Below the pieces are notes generated by a model. The model was not told the DNA's origin and did no database searches. It saw nothing but the letters and a program-made list of their open reading frames with translations. The position numbers and the translations under genes were made by a program. This document shows positions 44,601 to 52,755 of a DNA stretch of 64,000 bases, piece after piece. Each line of letters opens with the position of its first letter. The first letter of the stretch is position 1. This stretch comes from Gigantopelta aegis (taxonomy: Eukaryota > Mollusca > Gastropoda > Neomphalida > Peltospiridae): the NCBI RefSeq assembly GCF_016097555.1, contig NC_054702.1, positions 110,895,014-110,959,013 of the forward strand, written 5' to 3'.

Positions 44601-44676
44601 TGTGGTACACACCGGAAGCGTCAAAACCGAATCGTTGTTCTGGTTCAAAATCAGGGGCGGGCGTAGGTTGAAGCAA
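41629..44676 (-). CDS. DIRS copy 1 tyrosine recombinase frame
   Basis: An open frame of 1015 codons whose last ~375 codons are the recombinase. The tyrosine-recombinase signature residues are visible: Arg in AARVSELHALDVD, His-x-x-Arg in NPHELRALAATM and the candidate nucleophile Tyr in FANYYLRDVS. In DIRS elements this enzyme is thought to insert a circular DNA copy. The N-terminal two thirds overlaps the RT/RNase H frame and has Ser/Arg-rich composition without a domain, so the real protein probably starts much later. Overlap of these two frames is known in the family. Confidence 0.75.
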   Translation of the reverse strand: MLQPTPAPDFEPEQRFGFDASGVYHTGRKIHGRKSTSPLLAKLADTLPRSVCHVDLEDRVSSAIVCHPSIDHFTSRTAAFRCASQGSTGVRQQAGGEGSRSQHFGSTLNTRILLGHLSSTKERFSRAANDSQLGGLQRPLSVSSSDLQDVNVARYHSRDQTGGLACLARSQGRLPARSDACRFPSLPTVCATGSALRMESPALWDIHSAMAVHQNHDSDVTLPASQRYILLPIPRRLPDEVSQQDRADCTCCLHHGLSQAAGLDYQHREISTGSHTVSTVHRRLASTRPGPRSSSFRPLGEDPDHDCHSPHRSNDLPRLAESPGSPHFCPRFDTQRSSPVAALADVSQPVCSFQQSGLDHLTSRRSTLQPAVVAAPIERLRRCLYAGLHSHSSPIRRRVTGRLGSPSKQPDYFRAVVSRRTRTPHQPVRVVGSLLRYPSLATDVDGSLSHGGHRQYDRGGLHQSSGRNSLQQSAAVDLSSLQAGRRNSVATSGSSYSRGLQCTSRHFVPAVVSTADGVDAPSGSVSMGVQQTLDTKHRSFRHTIQPSAEGLRVSGAGSRSSGSRRIGHQLGTDGRVRFSSTNPPSKGASEVSAVPLSPVAHCSDVAIQDVVSRSNTSCRSTSFTAARLGSSVAASHVKTVPSTSAVVPTARVDFISKSLRKKGFSSQSTAAILKAHRSSTTAAYNVRWLCFHRWCVRKKIKPQTIQIPRLADFLLYLRTTLRLKGSTIAGYVSVIATVRDVTTGTKLSGIPEIHKMIKGFRLEDQVHRFRPPRWDLNLVLRALSTAPYEPIESSSLQDLTRKTVFLLGFATAARVSELHALDVDLVRFHRDRRAVNLGLLMNFIAKNQLPDQAPRSYVVQALSSIVGPADVEDLALCPVRALHQYIERTRSFRQHRKRLFLSCNQSRLRDITKNTVATWIRSSILTAYQKEGLPAPSASNPHELRALAATMSLHCNTSIQHIITGCFWATDSIFANYYLRDVSTEDVEGFHHLGPGCCCTDSVEYKPSSSPLMSV

Positions 44677-44915
44677 TCTGAGCAGTCCACGATCTGTTGG
44701 CTGGCGTCAACGTCGACCAGGCTTCCCCTGGGTCCGAGCTGGCGGACCGGATGGTCGTCTGACCGGAAACCTTCGAGAAGGTTGACCTCGAAAGGAACCT
44801 CTCCAGCGTTTAGATGGTGGTTGTGGTGTGAATGTAGACTTCCGCTTTGTAGATTCCAATGTTGAAATAAGTTGCAACGCTTTGACAGTTGCTGTCGACT
44901 GTTGGTCCTTATCAT
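42699..44915 (-). CDS. DIRS copy 1 reverse transcriptase and RNase H
   Basis: 738 codons. Reverse transcriptase motifs: FLVPKKDSPELRMIHNL (~197-213), SLDLKDAY with a catalytic Asp (247-254), LPFG (281-284) and YLDD, the catalytic pair (313-316). RNase H motifs follow: FVDASLEGWG (Asp ~477), NLLELLAV (Glu ~509) and VATDSTTAAA (Asp ~534), then HIPGVCNVLADTLSR. It copies element RNA into DNA in the cell. It overlaps the gag-like frame at its start and the recombinase frame over most of its length. Confidence 0.85.
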   Translation of the reverse strand: MIRTNSRQQLSKRCNLFQHWNLQSGSLHSHHNHHLNAGEVPFEVNLLEGFRSDDHPVRQLGPRGSLVDVDASQQIVDCSDCFNLRPPLILNQNNDSVLTLPVCTTPVERSMVGSRLRRYWRNWQTLCQDPFVTSILKTGYRLQLSAIPPLTTSPREPRHSVAQVKVLQESVNKLVEKGAVRSISEVHLTPGFYSDIFLVPKKDSPELRMIHNLAVFNDRYLSPPPTFKMLTLRDIIAVIRPGDWLASLDLKDAYLHVPMHADFHHYLRFVLQGRHYEWKVLPFGISIAPWLFTRITTPMSRFLHRRGISFYPYLDDCLMRCHSKTGLTAHVAFIMDFLKQLGWIINIEKSRLAPTQSLQFIGAWLRPDLGLVQVPLDRWEKIQTMIVIALTAPMTFRGWQSLLGLLTSAHDLTLRGRLQLRRLQMFLNPFVRFNNPDLIISLPDDLRSSLQWWQLRSNVLEGVSMRAFIATHHLFVDASLEGWGAHLSNQTTSGLWSPVELGLHINLLELLAVYYAILHWRQMLTEASLMVATDSTTAAAYINRQGGTHSSSLLQLTYRLYKLVDEIPLQLRARHIPGVCNVLADTLSRPSSPQPTEWMLHPEAFRWVCNRLWTPNIDLFATRFNHQLRVYVSPVPDPEALDLDALAISWEQMDAYAFPPPILLPRVLQRFQLYHCRLLLIAPMWPSRMWYPDLIRLADPHPLPLPDWDHLLLHPTSRLYHPRPQLFQLHAWTLSPRV

Positions 44916-46296
44916 TGGCCTTCACCACCTCAGAAATTTTGCCTGCAAATAGCTTAGTTGCTGACCACGGTTGAGCTAACAGCTCCTTCTTATGCTGAAA
45001 ATCCAAAGTGGATTTCTTTAAATAAGCCTGGCGACGATATTGCATTAACATCGAGGACATCGAAGTCACCGAAGACGTCAGGAAAGCTAGCATCTGCGCC
45101 GATTGCTGAAATAGCGCGTAGCACCGTGCATCTTTTGCCTGGGTGGCCATCGCCGCAAGGAAAACGTCCAAGTAAGATAATACAAACAAGCAACGTCTCT
45201 GGGCAGTATCCATGGCTTGTACTTGTTTGTCCGTCAAATCCACGGTTGACGACTTCCCAAGACGGTGAACATCTTCATCCAAGGACGGAGCTACATCTGT
45301 AAAGGTCATGTCAAACACCGGATACATACGGTGACCCCAAGTCGGGAAGGCGACGAAAGACGCTGTGTCTTTAAAAGTGCGGTCTAAATCCGTCGCCACC
45401 TCGGATACGAGTGTACCGGCAGCCAAGGAACGGATCACCACATCTTCCGGAGGGACATCAGTCGCTATCATCGGTGTCGGTCCCTTCTTGGACGGCGTTG
45501 GTGGATGTGGCAAGGACGGCAACATGTCATAGACTGCCGCCAAGCAATCCCTCATATTCATATGATCAGAAGATTCAGTCTCATCAATGACGGAAACCGC
45601 TGTAGGCGCTGCATCTCCAAAGTCTCGAAGCACTCGAGCACAGGCTAATCGATCCGCCGAAACAGAATTCACTGGTGAACCGGACCGTGGACGGTCCCGT
45701 CGAGAACCCTCTGAAGCGTCAATAGAAGGTCTGCGCTGCCGATCCACGGAACCCGTAGGGAGACGTGCAGGTCGTGGGGAACGGCTACGAGCCCGGCTCC
45801 GGTCCCGGCTCCGCTGCGCCGAAGATGACTTTGAAGATCGGTGATCCTTGGAGGCCGTGGAACGCCTAACTGATTGAGTCGGCTTGTCAGAGGGCTGCGT
45901 AGTAACTGCAGGCCTGTCATCTGAAGTCTTGCATCCTGGAGCCGCACCCCCCGAAGAGGGGACTTGAACCGGACCTGTCCCCAAACCCGCCGGTTGTGGT
46001 AAGGCCGCCATTGACGCCATAGTCTCTTTCAGCATAGTAGGTAGCATCGAACGTAATACATCTGCTATGGAGTCCGCAATTGACGGCGAAGATTCCACTT
46101 TCTTGGCTCTCGCCGACAGCACCTTCAAGTAAGCCGCGAACTCGACAGTAGACAGGCCCGAACACAGGTCGCATCTCGAAGAGAGGCTACAAGGAACACG
46201 GCAACCCGGACATAATTCATGAGGGTCGCCGCCTGCAGTGAACTTCTTACAGCGTAGGCACGCTCGTACCTGACGCTGAACATTAACATCTGACAT
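44707..46296 (-). CDS. DIRS copy 1 gag-like protein
   Basis: 529 codons. The N-terminus holds paired cysteines (Cys13/16, 29/32, 42/45) that look like a zinc-binding module. A Ser/Arg-rich segment (SKSSSAQRSRDRSRARSRSP) follows, then a conserved central block (ACARVLRDFGD ... RDCLAAVYDMLPSLPHPP), a helical C-terminal half and a basic tail. It is the first frame of the element, probably a nucleic-acid-binding structural protein as in other DIRS elements. Similarity is by position and composition, not by a firm domain. Confidence 0.65.
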   Translation of the reverse strand: MSDVNVQRQVRACLRCKKFTAGGDPHELCPGCRVPCSLSSRCDLCSGLSTVEFAAYLKVLSARAKKVESSPSIADSIADVLRSMLPTMLKETMASMAALPQPAGLGTGPVQVPSSGGAAPGCKTSDDRPAVTTQPSDKPTQSVRRSTASKDHRSSKSSSAQRSRDRSRARSRSPRPARLPTGSVDRQRRPSIDASEGSRRDRPRSGSPVNSVSADRLACARVLRDFGDAAPTAVSVIDETESSDHMNMRDCLAAVYDMLPSLPHPPTPSKKGPTPMIATDVPPEDVVIRSLAAGTLVSEVATDLDRTFKDTASFVAFPTWGHRMYPVFDMTFTDVAPSLDEDVHRLGKSSTVDLTDKQVQAMDTAQRRCLFVLSYLDVFLAAMATQAKDARCYALFQQSAQMLAFLTSSVTSMSSMLMQYRRQAYLKKSTLDFQHKKELLAQPWSATKLFAGKISEVVKANDKDQQSTATVKALQLISTLESTKRKSTFTPQPPSKRWRGSFRGQPSRRFPVRRPSGPPARTQGKPGRR

Positions 46297-46299
46297 GAT

Positions 46300-46745
46300 A
46301 ATAAGTTTTCAATCTGTAAAAGAGAAAGAAAAGAAACCATGACACAAACACAAAGCCGGTCAACAAAGACGCCATTTTGCAAATGGCGTCCGACACGACA
46401 ACCGGCAATATAACAACATTTCATGTAATTAACACTTGGCAAGTCAAGCGAAATACGCGAAACATACGAAAGGTAACGAATAAGGTGGAAAAAAAAACAT
46501 TCCACCTAACACCAAGCCAGTCAATACAGACGCCATTTTGCAAATGGCGTCCGACACGACAACCGGCAATATAACAACATTCCATGTAATAAACGCTTGA
46601 AAGTCAAGCGAATACGCGAAAGAACATACGAAAGCTAACGAAATTTAAGGTGAAAAACATTTCACCCAAACACGAATACAAAACCAAAGGTCTTATAAAA
46701 AAAGTTGACTCCAAACAGAGCCAAACAAAAGACGTCCAGACCCTT
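46300..46745 (-). repeat. DIRS copy 1 leader with tandem ~160-bp repeats and hairpins
   Basis: Two tandem, diverged copies, each containing GACGCCATTT-TGC-AAATGGCGTC, a 10-bp stem with a 3-base loop, followed by CGACACGACAACCGGC. The same pair occurs in copy 2 at 61600-61990. It lies between the terminal repeat and the gag-like start. Confidence 0.75.
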
Positions 46746-46939
46746 TCGCGAAGAGAAAAAGAAGGAAGTTACAGTCATGTGACCGGAACTAGAGAGCAGT
46801 ATACAGTAGAAGAATTTAGGCCATCCCATTGGCTGTTGGGATGTTCGGACCAGACCACTTGCGTGGGGGGGAGGTGCACTTGTTTGAGGACAGGTAATGT
46901 CTATAGAAATACTGGCAACTGGCAACTGGCAACTCATTT

Positions 46940-47145
46940 TGCGTGCCCCTATCCACTAAGGTTCAGGCACGCCCACCCCGGATTCAGCCTCTGACTTTGC
47001 CAGTGACCGACTCCGGGGCGGGAGGGTTTAATAACAATTTATGGGTGTGTATGGGTAACTATATTTACGTGCCCCTATCCACGAAGGTTCAGGCACGCCC
47101 ACTGCGGAATTAGCCTCTGACTTCGCCAGTGACTGACTCCGGAGC
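46940..47145. repeat. Two tandem ~126-bp units
   Basis: CGTGCCCCTATCCAC, AAGGTTCAGGCACGCCCAC and GCCTCTGACTT recur at a 126-base spacing, the second unit ending in a G run. It is not recognised as a known element. It lies between the DIRS element and the GC-rich ORF. Confidence 0.6.
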
Positions 47146-47571
47146 AGGGGGGGGGGGGGGGGGGGTAAGTTTGAAGTGGGCGGAATTTGGAAAAAAGCCA
47201 TTTAGTAAGCGCGGACCGACTAGCAGACACTTCATAAACAAGAAGTAACACCGAGTGGGAGCCGTGTTCTGATTGGCTGAATTTCGATTCCTCGGTGAAG
47301 CCTGTTTTTTACCTAAGTTTACAAAGAGTACTGCATACCGATACATGTCTGGACTCTAAAATTTTAGCCAAAAATGGTTAAGACTGCTCGGCCGAAAAGT
47401 TTTAAGGTGATTTTGAGCAATTGAACGGGCGCCAAAACAAAATGCGTTAGACTATTTATAAAAAAAATAAACATAAAAATTTTGAACTGGATTCCAAAAC
47501 ATTTAAAGTCTAACTAGCCCAATAAAAGAGGTTAGTACTCACGGAGGTAAAGGTTGTTAGGAGGTTGGGGG

Positions 47572-48522
47572 CTACGGCGAGCCGATGAAGTCGGTGGCGT
47601 CCAGTAGTGGAAGATCACGCCGGAAGGGAGAGGCTGCTATCATCTTTGTGATGTGACTGTACTCTGTCCCCGCCAAGATTTTGAGGACGCGATGTAGTGA
47701 CGGGTTGTCCATCTCTTTAAGTAGCAGCGCTTGATTGTATCTTCCCTTCCGGCGAACGGTAACGCAAACTGCGGTGATATCCACGTCCACCTGGACTCGA
47801 TGGACAGCATATTCCCCTTCATCGGGCTCGGTCGGTAGCGGACGGTAAACGCTATGTTGCGGCTCACTAATGAGCTGGCGCACGTCCTCGATGTTGATCT
47901 TCATTATCTGATGGAACCGCTGATGGAGTTTGCCGGCCTTCAGTGTCCATGGTCCCTCTGGTTGTTCAACTGGATTCGGCGGTTGAGTCGGGCGACTTGG
48001 CTTGGCTGGAGTGGCACTCGGGGGAGTGGTCGCCTTCCTCTTAACAACAGCCGTCTTCCGGGCCTGGGTCTCAACGGATGCCACCGGTTTAATCGGCGAC
48101 AAGTCCGGAAACCCAGAAGTAAAGGCAGGCGGATCGGGTCGGCTATATGACGAAGTACAGAGCTCTGAGTCCGGCATATCGCTTTCCTCGGTTCCTGCAG
48201 AGGGGACGTTGATGACTGGGGCCGAGACCACTTCCATCTTCGTCTTCCTCTTCAGTTGGGCGGCGTTGGGCGGTCCAGCAGACGGAGTCGCTGCCGGCGG
48301 TTTAGCCGCCGGTTTTGTCTCCCCCTGCGCCGCCGCTGGCGCACGTCTCCTCTTCCTCCACCTTCCTTTCTTCGGTGGTACCGGGTCCCCGTACACCAAG
48401 GTCACGGAGGCCCGTGACCCGGTGTACGATACCCGGTACTCTAACAGCATTCCGTAGGATTTAAGCAATCCCCCCAGGTGGGGGGGCAGATCGAGAGAAC
48501 AAGGGCTGACGTCCGTCTTCAT
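47572..48522 (-). CDS. GC-rich single-exon ORF, 316 codons, function unknown
   Basis: Intact from ATG to stop and clearly richer in GC than its surroundings. Three parts are visible. The N-terminal ~50 residues (PPHLGGLLKSYGMLLEYRVS, SRASVTLVYGD) look folded. A long Pro/Ala/Lys-rich middle begins with a basic cluster (KKGRWRKRRR). The C-terminal ~120 residues (KLHQRFHQIMKINIEDVRQL through VHRVQVDVDITAVCVTVRRK) alternate beta-like and helical sequence. I do not recognise the family. Position between a DIRS element and an inverted copy of the sequence at 40460 suggests a mobile-element protein, perhaps nucleic-acid-binding; a host gene is not excluded. No neighbour shares its frame or strand as an operon-like partner. 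Confidence 0.5.
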   Translation of the reverse strand: MKTDVSPCSLDLPPHLGGLLKSYGMLLEYRVSYTGSRASVTLVYGDPVPPKKGRWRKRRRAPAAAQGETKPAAKPPAATPSAGPPNAAQLKRKTKMEVVSAPVINVPSAGTEESDMPDSELCTSSYSRPDPPAFTSGFPDLSPIKPVASVETQARKTAVVKRKATTPPSATPAKPSRPTQPPNPVEQPEGPWTLKAGKLHQRFHQIMKINIEDVRQLISEPQHSVYRPLPTEPDEGEYAVHRVQVDVDITAVCVTVRRKGRYNQALLLKEMDNPSLHRVLKILAGTEYSHITKMIAASPFRRDLPLLDATDFIGSP

Positions 48523-48796
48523 CGATGAATAATACAGAATCGCGATAACAATTTAAATATTGACCAATCACACTTCGCCTTTTATAACGTTATTTGGGAG
48601 CATACAAATTCTAAAAATACCGGGCGAGTCTATTTTAGTGGCCGCAGTACAGCGAACCATACCAATACGTACGGGATGGGTTATCAGTCTTCAATTTTAC
48701 ATTAAAAATTATTTATTTATTTATAAACAAATTAAAAAAAAACCCAGCTAAATCAGTCTTCAGTTTTACATTACAAATTATTTATTTTATAAAATA

Positions 48797-48975
48797 AAAC
48801 ATGTTTTACGGCATTCGTAATTCACACGAAACATGTCGTATACCCTTAGGATAATTCGGAATGTTTTCAAATTATTTTTAAATCACTGGCATGATTCTGC
48901 AACTGGCTACTGTTAGATCCACATGTAATAGCCTAGTGGAGCTAATTTTAACTAGATTGAGTAATGAGCGCCTTA
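48797..48975 (-). repeat. Right copy of an inverted repeat pair (partner 40460-40642)
   Basis: Reverse complement of the sequence at 40460-40642 with few differences and without its ~30-base central insertion. Together the pair brackets the DIRS copy and the GC-rich ORF. Confidence 0.75.
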
Positions 48976-49074
48976 AAGATGCGTGATCGAAGTTGCATAT
49001 TGATAGCCTAATAGTTTTTGCTTTAAAATTGCATAGATTTTCAAAATTACTAATGAACAATAGTCTCTGTCATT

Positions 49075-49280
49075 TTTATGTATATCTTCCGTACCTAGAC
49101 AGCGGTCTCGAGAATAGTGCCCTTTACAGCTATAATTTACAAATGTCCCTTTGTGTCGTTTTTTATGTATAACTGGTCTACCTAGACAGAGCTGTCCCTA
49201 GAATAGTTCCAGTTAAAGTTATAATTTACAAATGCCCCTTTGTGTCGTTTAAAAAAAAGTGCCCCTTTGTATCGTTTGGG
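49075..49280. repeat. Two diverged tandem units beside the TTAA element
   Basis: ACCTAGACAG, CTAGAATAG and ATAATTTACAAATG recur in two successive ~90-bp units. A related piece (CTACCTAGTCAGATCCGTCC) lies at about 51465-51500, just beyond the other end of the TTAA element. Confidence 0.45.
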
Positions 49281-49551
49281 TTTGTTTTAAAGGAAACATG
49301 ACACGTGACCATATTATAGCTCATTTTAAAAGAAAAATGATATAAAAATAATATACAAATAACTTTATAACAATAAAATACGTGTAGTTAACTTAAAATG
49401 AAGAAATTACGCTAATCAGTATCAAAGTATGCATATTTCTTCGTGAGCGTTCGGAAAAAAAGGGAAGTGACGTCAGAGCCGCTGTACTCTTCCATTGTTG
49501 TTAACTGTTTATATATGGAGTAAGGGGCTTACGATCTTTTCAGTCCAACAG

Positions 49552-49730
49552 TGCCGTACTGCGCGGCCTTTGGGTGTAAAAATAAACAGTTTAAACGATC
49601 GGGATTGTCTTTTTATGGTTTTCCAAAGGATTGTATCCGAAGAAAGACGCGTGTATTTTATCGCAAAAGAAAAGATTGGACACCAACACCGCATAGTACT
49701 TTGGTGTCAGCCTATTTACAGCCCGGAGCC
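49552..49730 (+). pseudogene. THAP zinc-finger fragment
   Basis: PYCAAFGCKNKQFKRSGLSF continues into YGFPKD and then KRKDWTPTPHSTLVSAYL. This is a THAP domain with the first C-x4-C intact, the FPKD turn and the WTPTPHS block. The second ligand pair, normally C-x2-H as in CSxHF, reads VSAYL, so zinc binding is lost. The start codon is absent (GTG where ATG is expected) and an acceptor-like ATCTTTTCAG lies just upstream. It then runs into an inverted copy of the P2X7-like sequence from the other end of the element. It would have been the DNA-binding part of a transposase or of a derived host protein. Confidence 0.65.
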
Positions 49731-50929
49731 CGAACGTTACCCGGAGACAAAAACAGTACTCTGTTGCGAATGCCGAGGTGTACATTGTACATATTTGGCA
49801 CAAAGATACACCTCAGCATGATGTATTTATATATGTTAAAACAAAAATGTAGAATTGTTTATTTATTTATTTTTTTTGGAAAAAAAAAGATTTTTCATGT
49901 TAGGGCTGTAGGCCTACATAACAAAATCTGTATTCGCCGTCCGAAGAAGGAAACGTCAATAAGTAATTAAATATGGCATATACAAACATGGGATTTGGCA
50001 TGAGGATACATCTCAGTACGATGTATTTAAATATGTTTTTAAAAAATGTGTAGAAAACAATAATAATTTTAAATAATGTTTTTAATCTTCGGGCGGAATA
50101 CGTCACAAAAACGTTCCTCATCGCCCGAAGCCCCAAAGCAACACGAAGTTCAATACAAAATAAACCACTACTGTCGGTGTCGAAATAACTATTATGTTTC
50201 ATCCACGGGCTGACTTGAGAATCGGAGTGTTGTTTTAGTTAATTGGTCCTTTCTTTCCGTGGCCTGCACATGTGATTCCTGATTGGCAGGTGTAAATTGC
50301 AGGGTATCGACCAGGTAAGTGATTACCACGGTCTAGACATACGCACAAAATACGTGCCAGTTTTTTTAAAGATCACAGGGTATTGTGGCGTAACCTGTCG
50401 CGACTATAGTACAATGTTAATGGACATTATCAGCCGCCCTGCTTCATTACTGTAAATAATGCTGTAAAACCCTTGATTAAGTAGACTTTCCCATCTAAAA
50501 TTACAAAACTGACCAATTACGTAGTACCAAAGAAAAGAAAATTATCACTTGGGTATCGTGAGTGGTCGTTTTTACTCTAACGCACCCTACCAATAGGCCT
50601 AATAATATGCTACTTTTTTTATGAGAGAAAAATACTATAACCCCATTTCGTTCTATTGATGCAAATAGAAATATATTTAGTTTAAAAGTTGATTATACTC
50701 TCAAGTCATTTATGTTGTTTTACAAGCCAGGTTAATGAAAGTGAAGCGCCTTGTCGTAAATTAGAGCGTTTGTTTACACTGTGCATACAGATTTCATTAT
50801 GTACAGCCCGAACATAAAAAAAATGCGATATTTTCTAAAAAAAAAACCCAATTTTTTTTTGTCCTACATTTATATTTTTTTTACATATTTAAATACATCA
50901 TATCGAGGTGTATCTTTATGCTAAATATG

Positions 50930-51163
50930 AACAGTATACACCTCGGCATTAGCATCCGAGTTTTGGTTTTGTCTCCGGGTTACTTTCGGGCTCCGGGCTG
51001 TAAATTGGTCGACCGGTCTGGTCTGGCACCATCAGTTTCTCCACCCTCCGACTCGCTATCCATTTTTTCTTTCAGTATCACTGTTGTAAGTAAATGTGTG
51101 TCTTTCTTCATTTACTAACAGCTCATATTGATACGGCAAAACGTTTTGCGAACGAACACTCAT
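50930..51163 (-). pseudogene. P2X7-like acidic exon remnant
   Basis: Two minus-strand pieces resemble the start of P2X7-like multi-copy proteins. One opens at the ATG at 51163 with NVLPYQYELLVNEE. The other (MDSESEGGETDGARPDRST) leads into a Q-P...EPESNPETK-like stretch. Neither extends into the cysteine-rich domain of that family. The assignment rests on the acidic composition and the PYQYE motif only. Confidence 0.3.
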
Positions 51164-51449
51164 TGTTTTGGTAAGCTGTGCAAGTCTTAGATTCTTTATG
51201 AGTGGTACGGACTAATGCTTTTAAGTGTAAGCGTCAGATCAAGCGACGCGTCTCTGACGTCACGGACCTCGTGATTGCCCTGCTCATTAAAGATCGGCAA
51301 TTTCCGCTAAGAGCTCGTATCTGGGGTTCTTTTATGGAGATATTTTAAGTAATTAATTTTTTTTTTTTTTTTTTTTTAGGTGGTTCAATTTATAATTAAT
51401 TGTACATGGTTGGTGCCAAATATGGTTTACGTGACATGTTTCCTTTAAA

Positions 51450-51872
51450 TTATAGGCTATATCTACCTAGTCAGATCCGTCCCTAGAATAGTCCCTTTAA
51501 ATTTTGTTTATCAAAGTTAAATTACAATGAAGTGTATGAGTCATACTCATATACGAAGCAAAGTTGATACTATGGCTTTTTCCCGGGTCCCCTTCCTCGT
51601 TCTCCCGCCCCCGATCAACGCTAAAATTCACGAGCAAGAAATAAATATAATAGAATAAAGAAATAAAAATAAAAATATGTTAATAACAGTTTAGAAAAAA
51701 AAAATACTATGCTTAAAAGTTAAAGTAAATTAATTTGGACCAAACTAGAAATGTTTTGCCTAGTATAAATCTGTTTGATGTAAGCTTTTTAGCTTTTCAA
51801 ATTTTTTAATTGATTTTAACAGAGAGAGAGGGACGTGTGTGTTTACATATATACACGCATACAAAAAACATA
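51450..51872. other. No gene recognised
   Basis: AT-rich DNA between the TTAA element and the hAT MITE. Confidence 0.4.
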
Positions 51873-51880
51873 CACACAAA

Positions 51881-52317
51881 TAGGGTCTCCACGAGTACTC
51901 GAGTACTCGGGCACGGGTCGAGTCTAGCAAGACTCGAGTTCGTTCACAGGACTCGAGTACCCGTACAAGGTGGAATACAATGATCAACTATAATACACTG
52001 GACAATGTAGGACAATAATTTCAGGATTAGATAATCAACGATATAACTGACACAATAATTATAAGATCATGCGCTAGTTTCTTTTTTTAAACTGACCGTC
52101 CATCCATCATAACACTAAATATATCAACCGGTTTCTAAATGCAATACAATGACATGATTTGGCATCCATGTTCAGCCCTGGAATTAAAATGCATAATTCT
52201 ATTTAACTTTATTCTTTAATCTCATCATCATCTAGTGTAAGTTTCGGGTACTCGAGTCCGGGTCGAGTTTGACCCTCGAATACTCGAGTCCCATATTTTG
52301 GACTCGTGGAGGCCCTA
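51881..52317 (+). mobile_element. hAT-type MITE with perfect 8-bp target duplication
   Basis: 437 bp. The left end TAGGGTCTCCACGAGT and the reverse complement of the right end, TAGGGCCTCCACGAGT, are inverted repeats. CACACAAA flanks both sides (51873-51880 and 52318-52325). Subterminal ACTCGAGT and CGGGTCGAGT motifs crowd both ends. It is non-coding. A second copy, split by DIRS copy 2, spans 55900-62311. Confidence 0.85.
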
Positions 52318-52345
52318 CACACAAACGCGCGCGCGCACACTCACC

Positions 52346-52355
52346 GATGCACACA

Positions 52356-52414
<59 letters not shown>

Positions 52415-52420
52415 ATGTTT
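52346..52420. repeat. CA/GT microsatellite
   Basis: ACACACGTGTGTGT with a long GT run and GTAT repeats. Confidence 0.9.
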
Positions 52421-52755
52421 TATGTCGCATCTTTCAGTTTACAACAGATCGCGATGAATTGCAGAAATTCCAAAATTCCAAAAACGCTAACTGCAATACT
52501 ACAGATCGCAAGATATTATCGGCATCAAGACAACATTTTGTAATTTTTGTAACAGATAGCGGAAGCAACTGCAACGCTAAATGTAGTTTCAGCAGTAAAT
52601 ATTGATGCTGAATCGGGCAATCTTATGGAAATTATTGTCTGATGGAAAAAACTGTAGCAGAAGCCACAGAATTCTCATTCTGTGATCAGTCTGTATATAA
52701 AGAATGTAATCACGGTACCTCGCTTGGATTGTCATGTAATGTTTTTTTGTGAGTT

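Larger units (their letters stand above)
40737..46910 (-). mobile_element. DIRS-type tyrosine-recombinase retrotransposon, copy 1
   Basis: 6.17 kb on the minus strand with gag-like, reverse transcriptase/RNase H and tyrosine recombinase frames in the order typical of DIRS1-like elements. It has inverted terminal repeats (low end 40737 onwards, high end to 46910), and the low end also holds the internal complementary region that joins both termini. No target duplication is seen, as expected for recombinase-mediated insertion. It looks whole. Close similarity of its recombinase part to copy 2 (56192-62217) suggests recent activity of the family. Confidence 0.85.
49291..51444 (+). mobile_element. 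Kolobok-like DNA transposon remnant flanked by TTAA
   Basis: Inverted ends AGGAAACATG(A/T)CACGT extend imperfectly to ~26 bp (…ACCATATT), and both sides are flanked by TTAA (49287-49290 and 51445-51448). A THAP-domain fragment reads inwards from the left end and P2X7-like acidic sequence reads inwards from the right. TTAA target sites and THAP domains are, to my knowledge, features of the Kolobok superfamily; piggyBac shares TTAA but not THAP. The interior is rearranged: 49704-49850 matches 50880-51003 in inverted orientation. No catalytic domain was found. Confidence 0.6.

Noticed and set aside
45587-45844. Plus-strand open frame across the DIRS gag-like gene
   Set aside because: Antisense shadow of the gag-like frame in GC-rich sequence.
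47390-47450. Minus-strand TTGGCGCCCGTTCAATTG resembling a tRNA primer-binding site
   Set aside because: It lies downstream, not upstream, of the nearby ORF and no long terminal repeats flank it.
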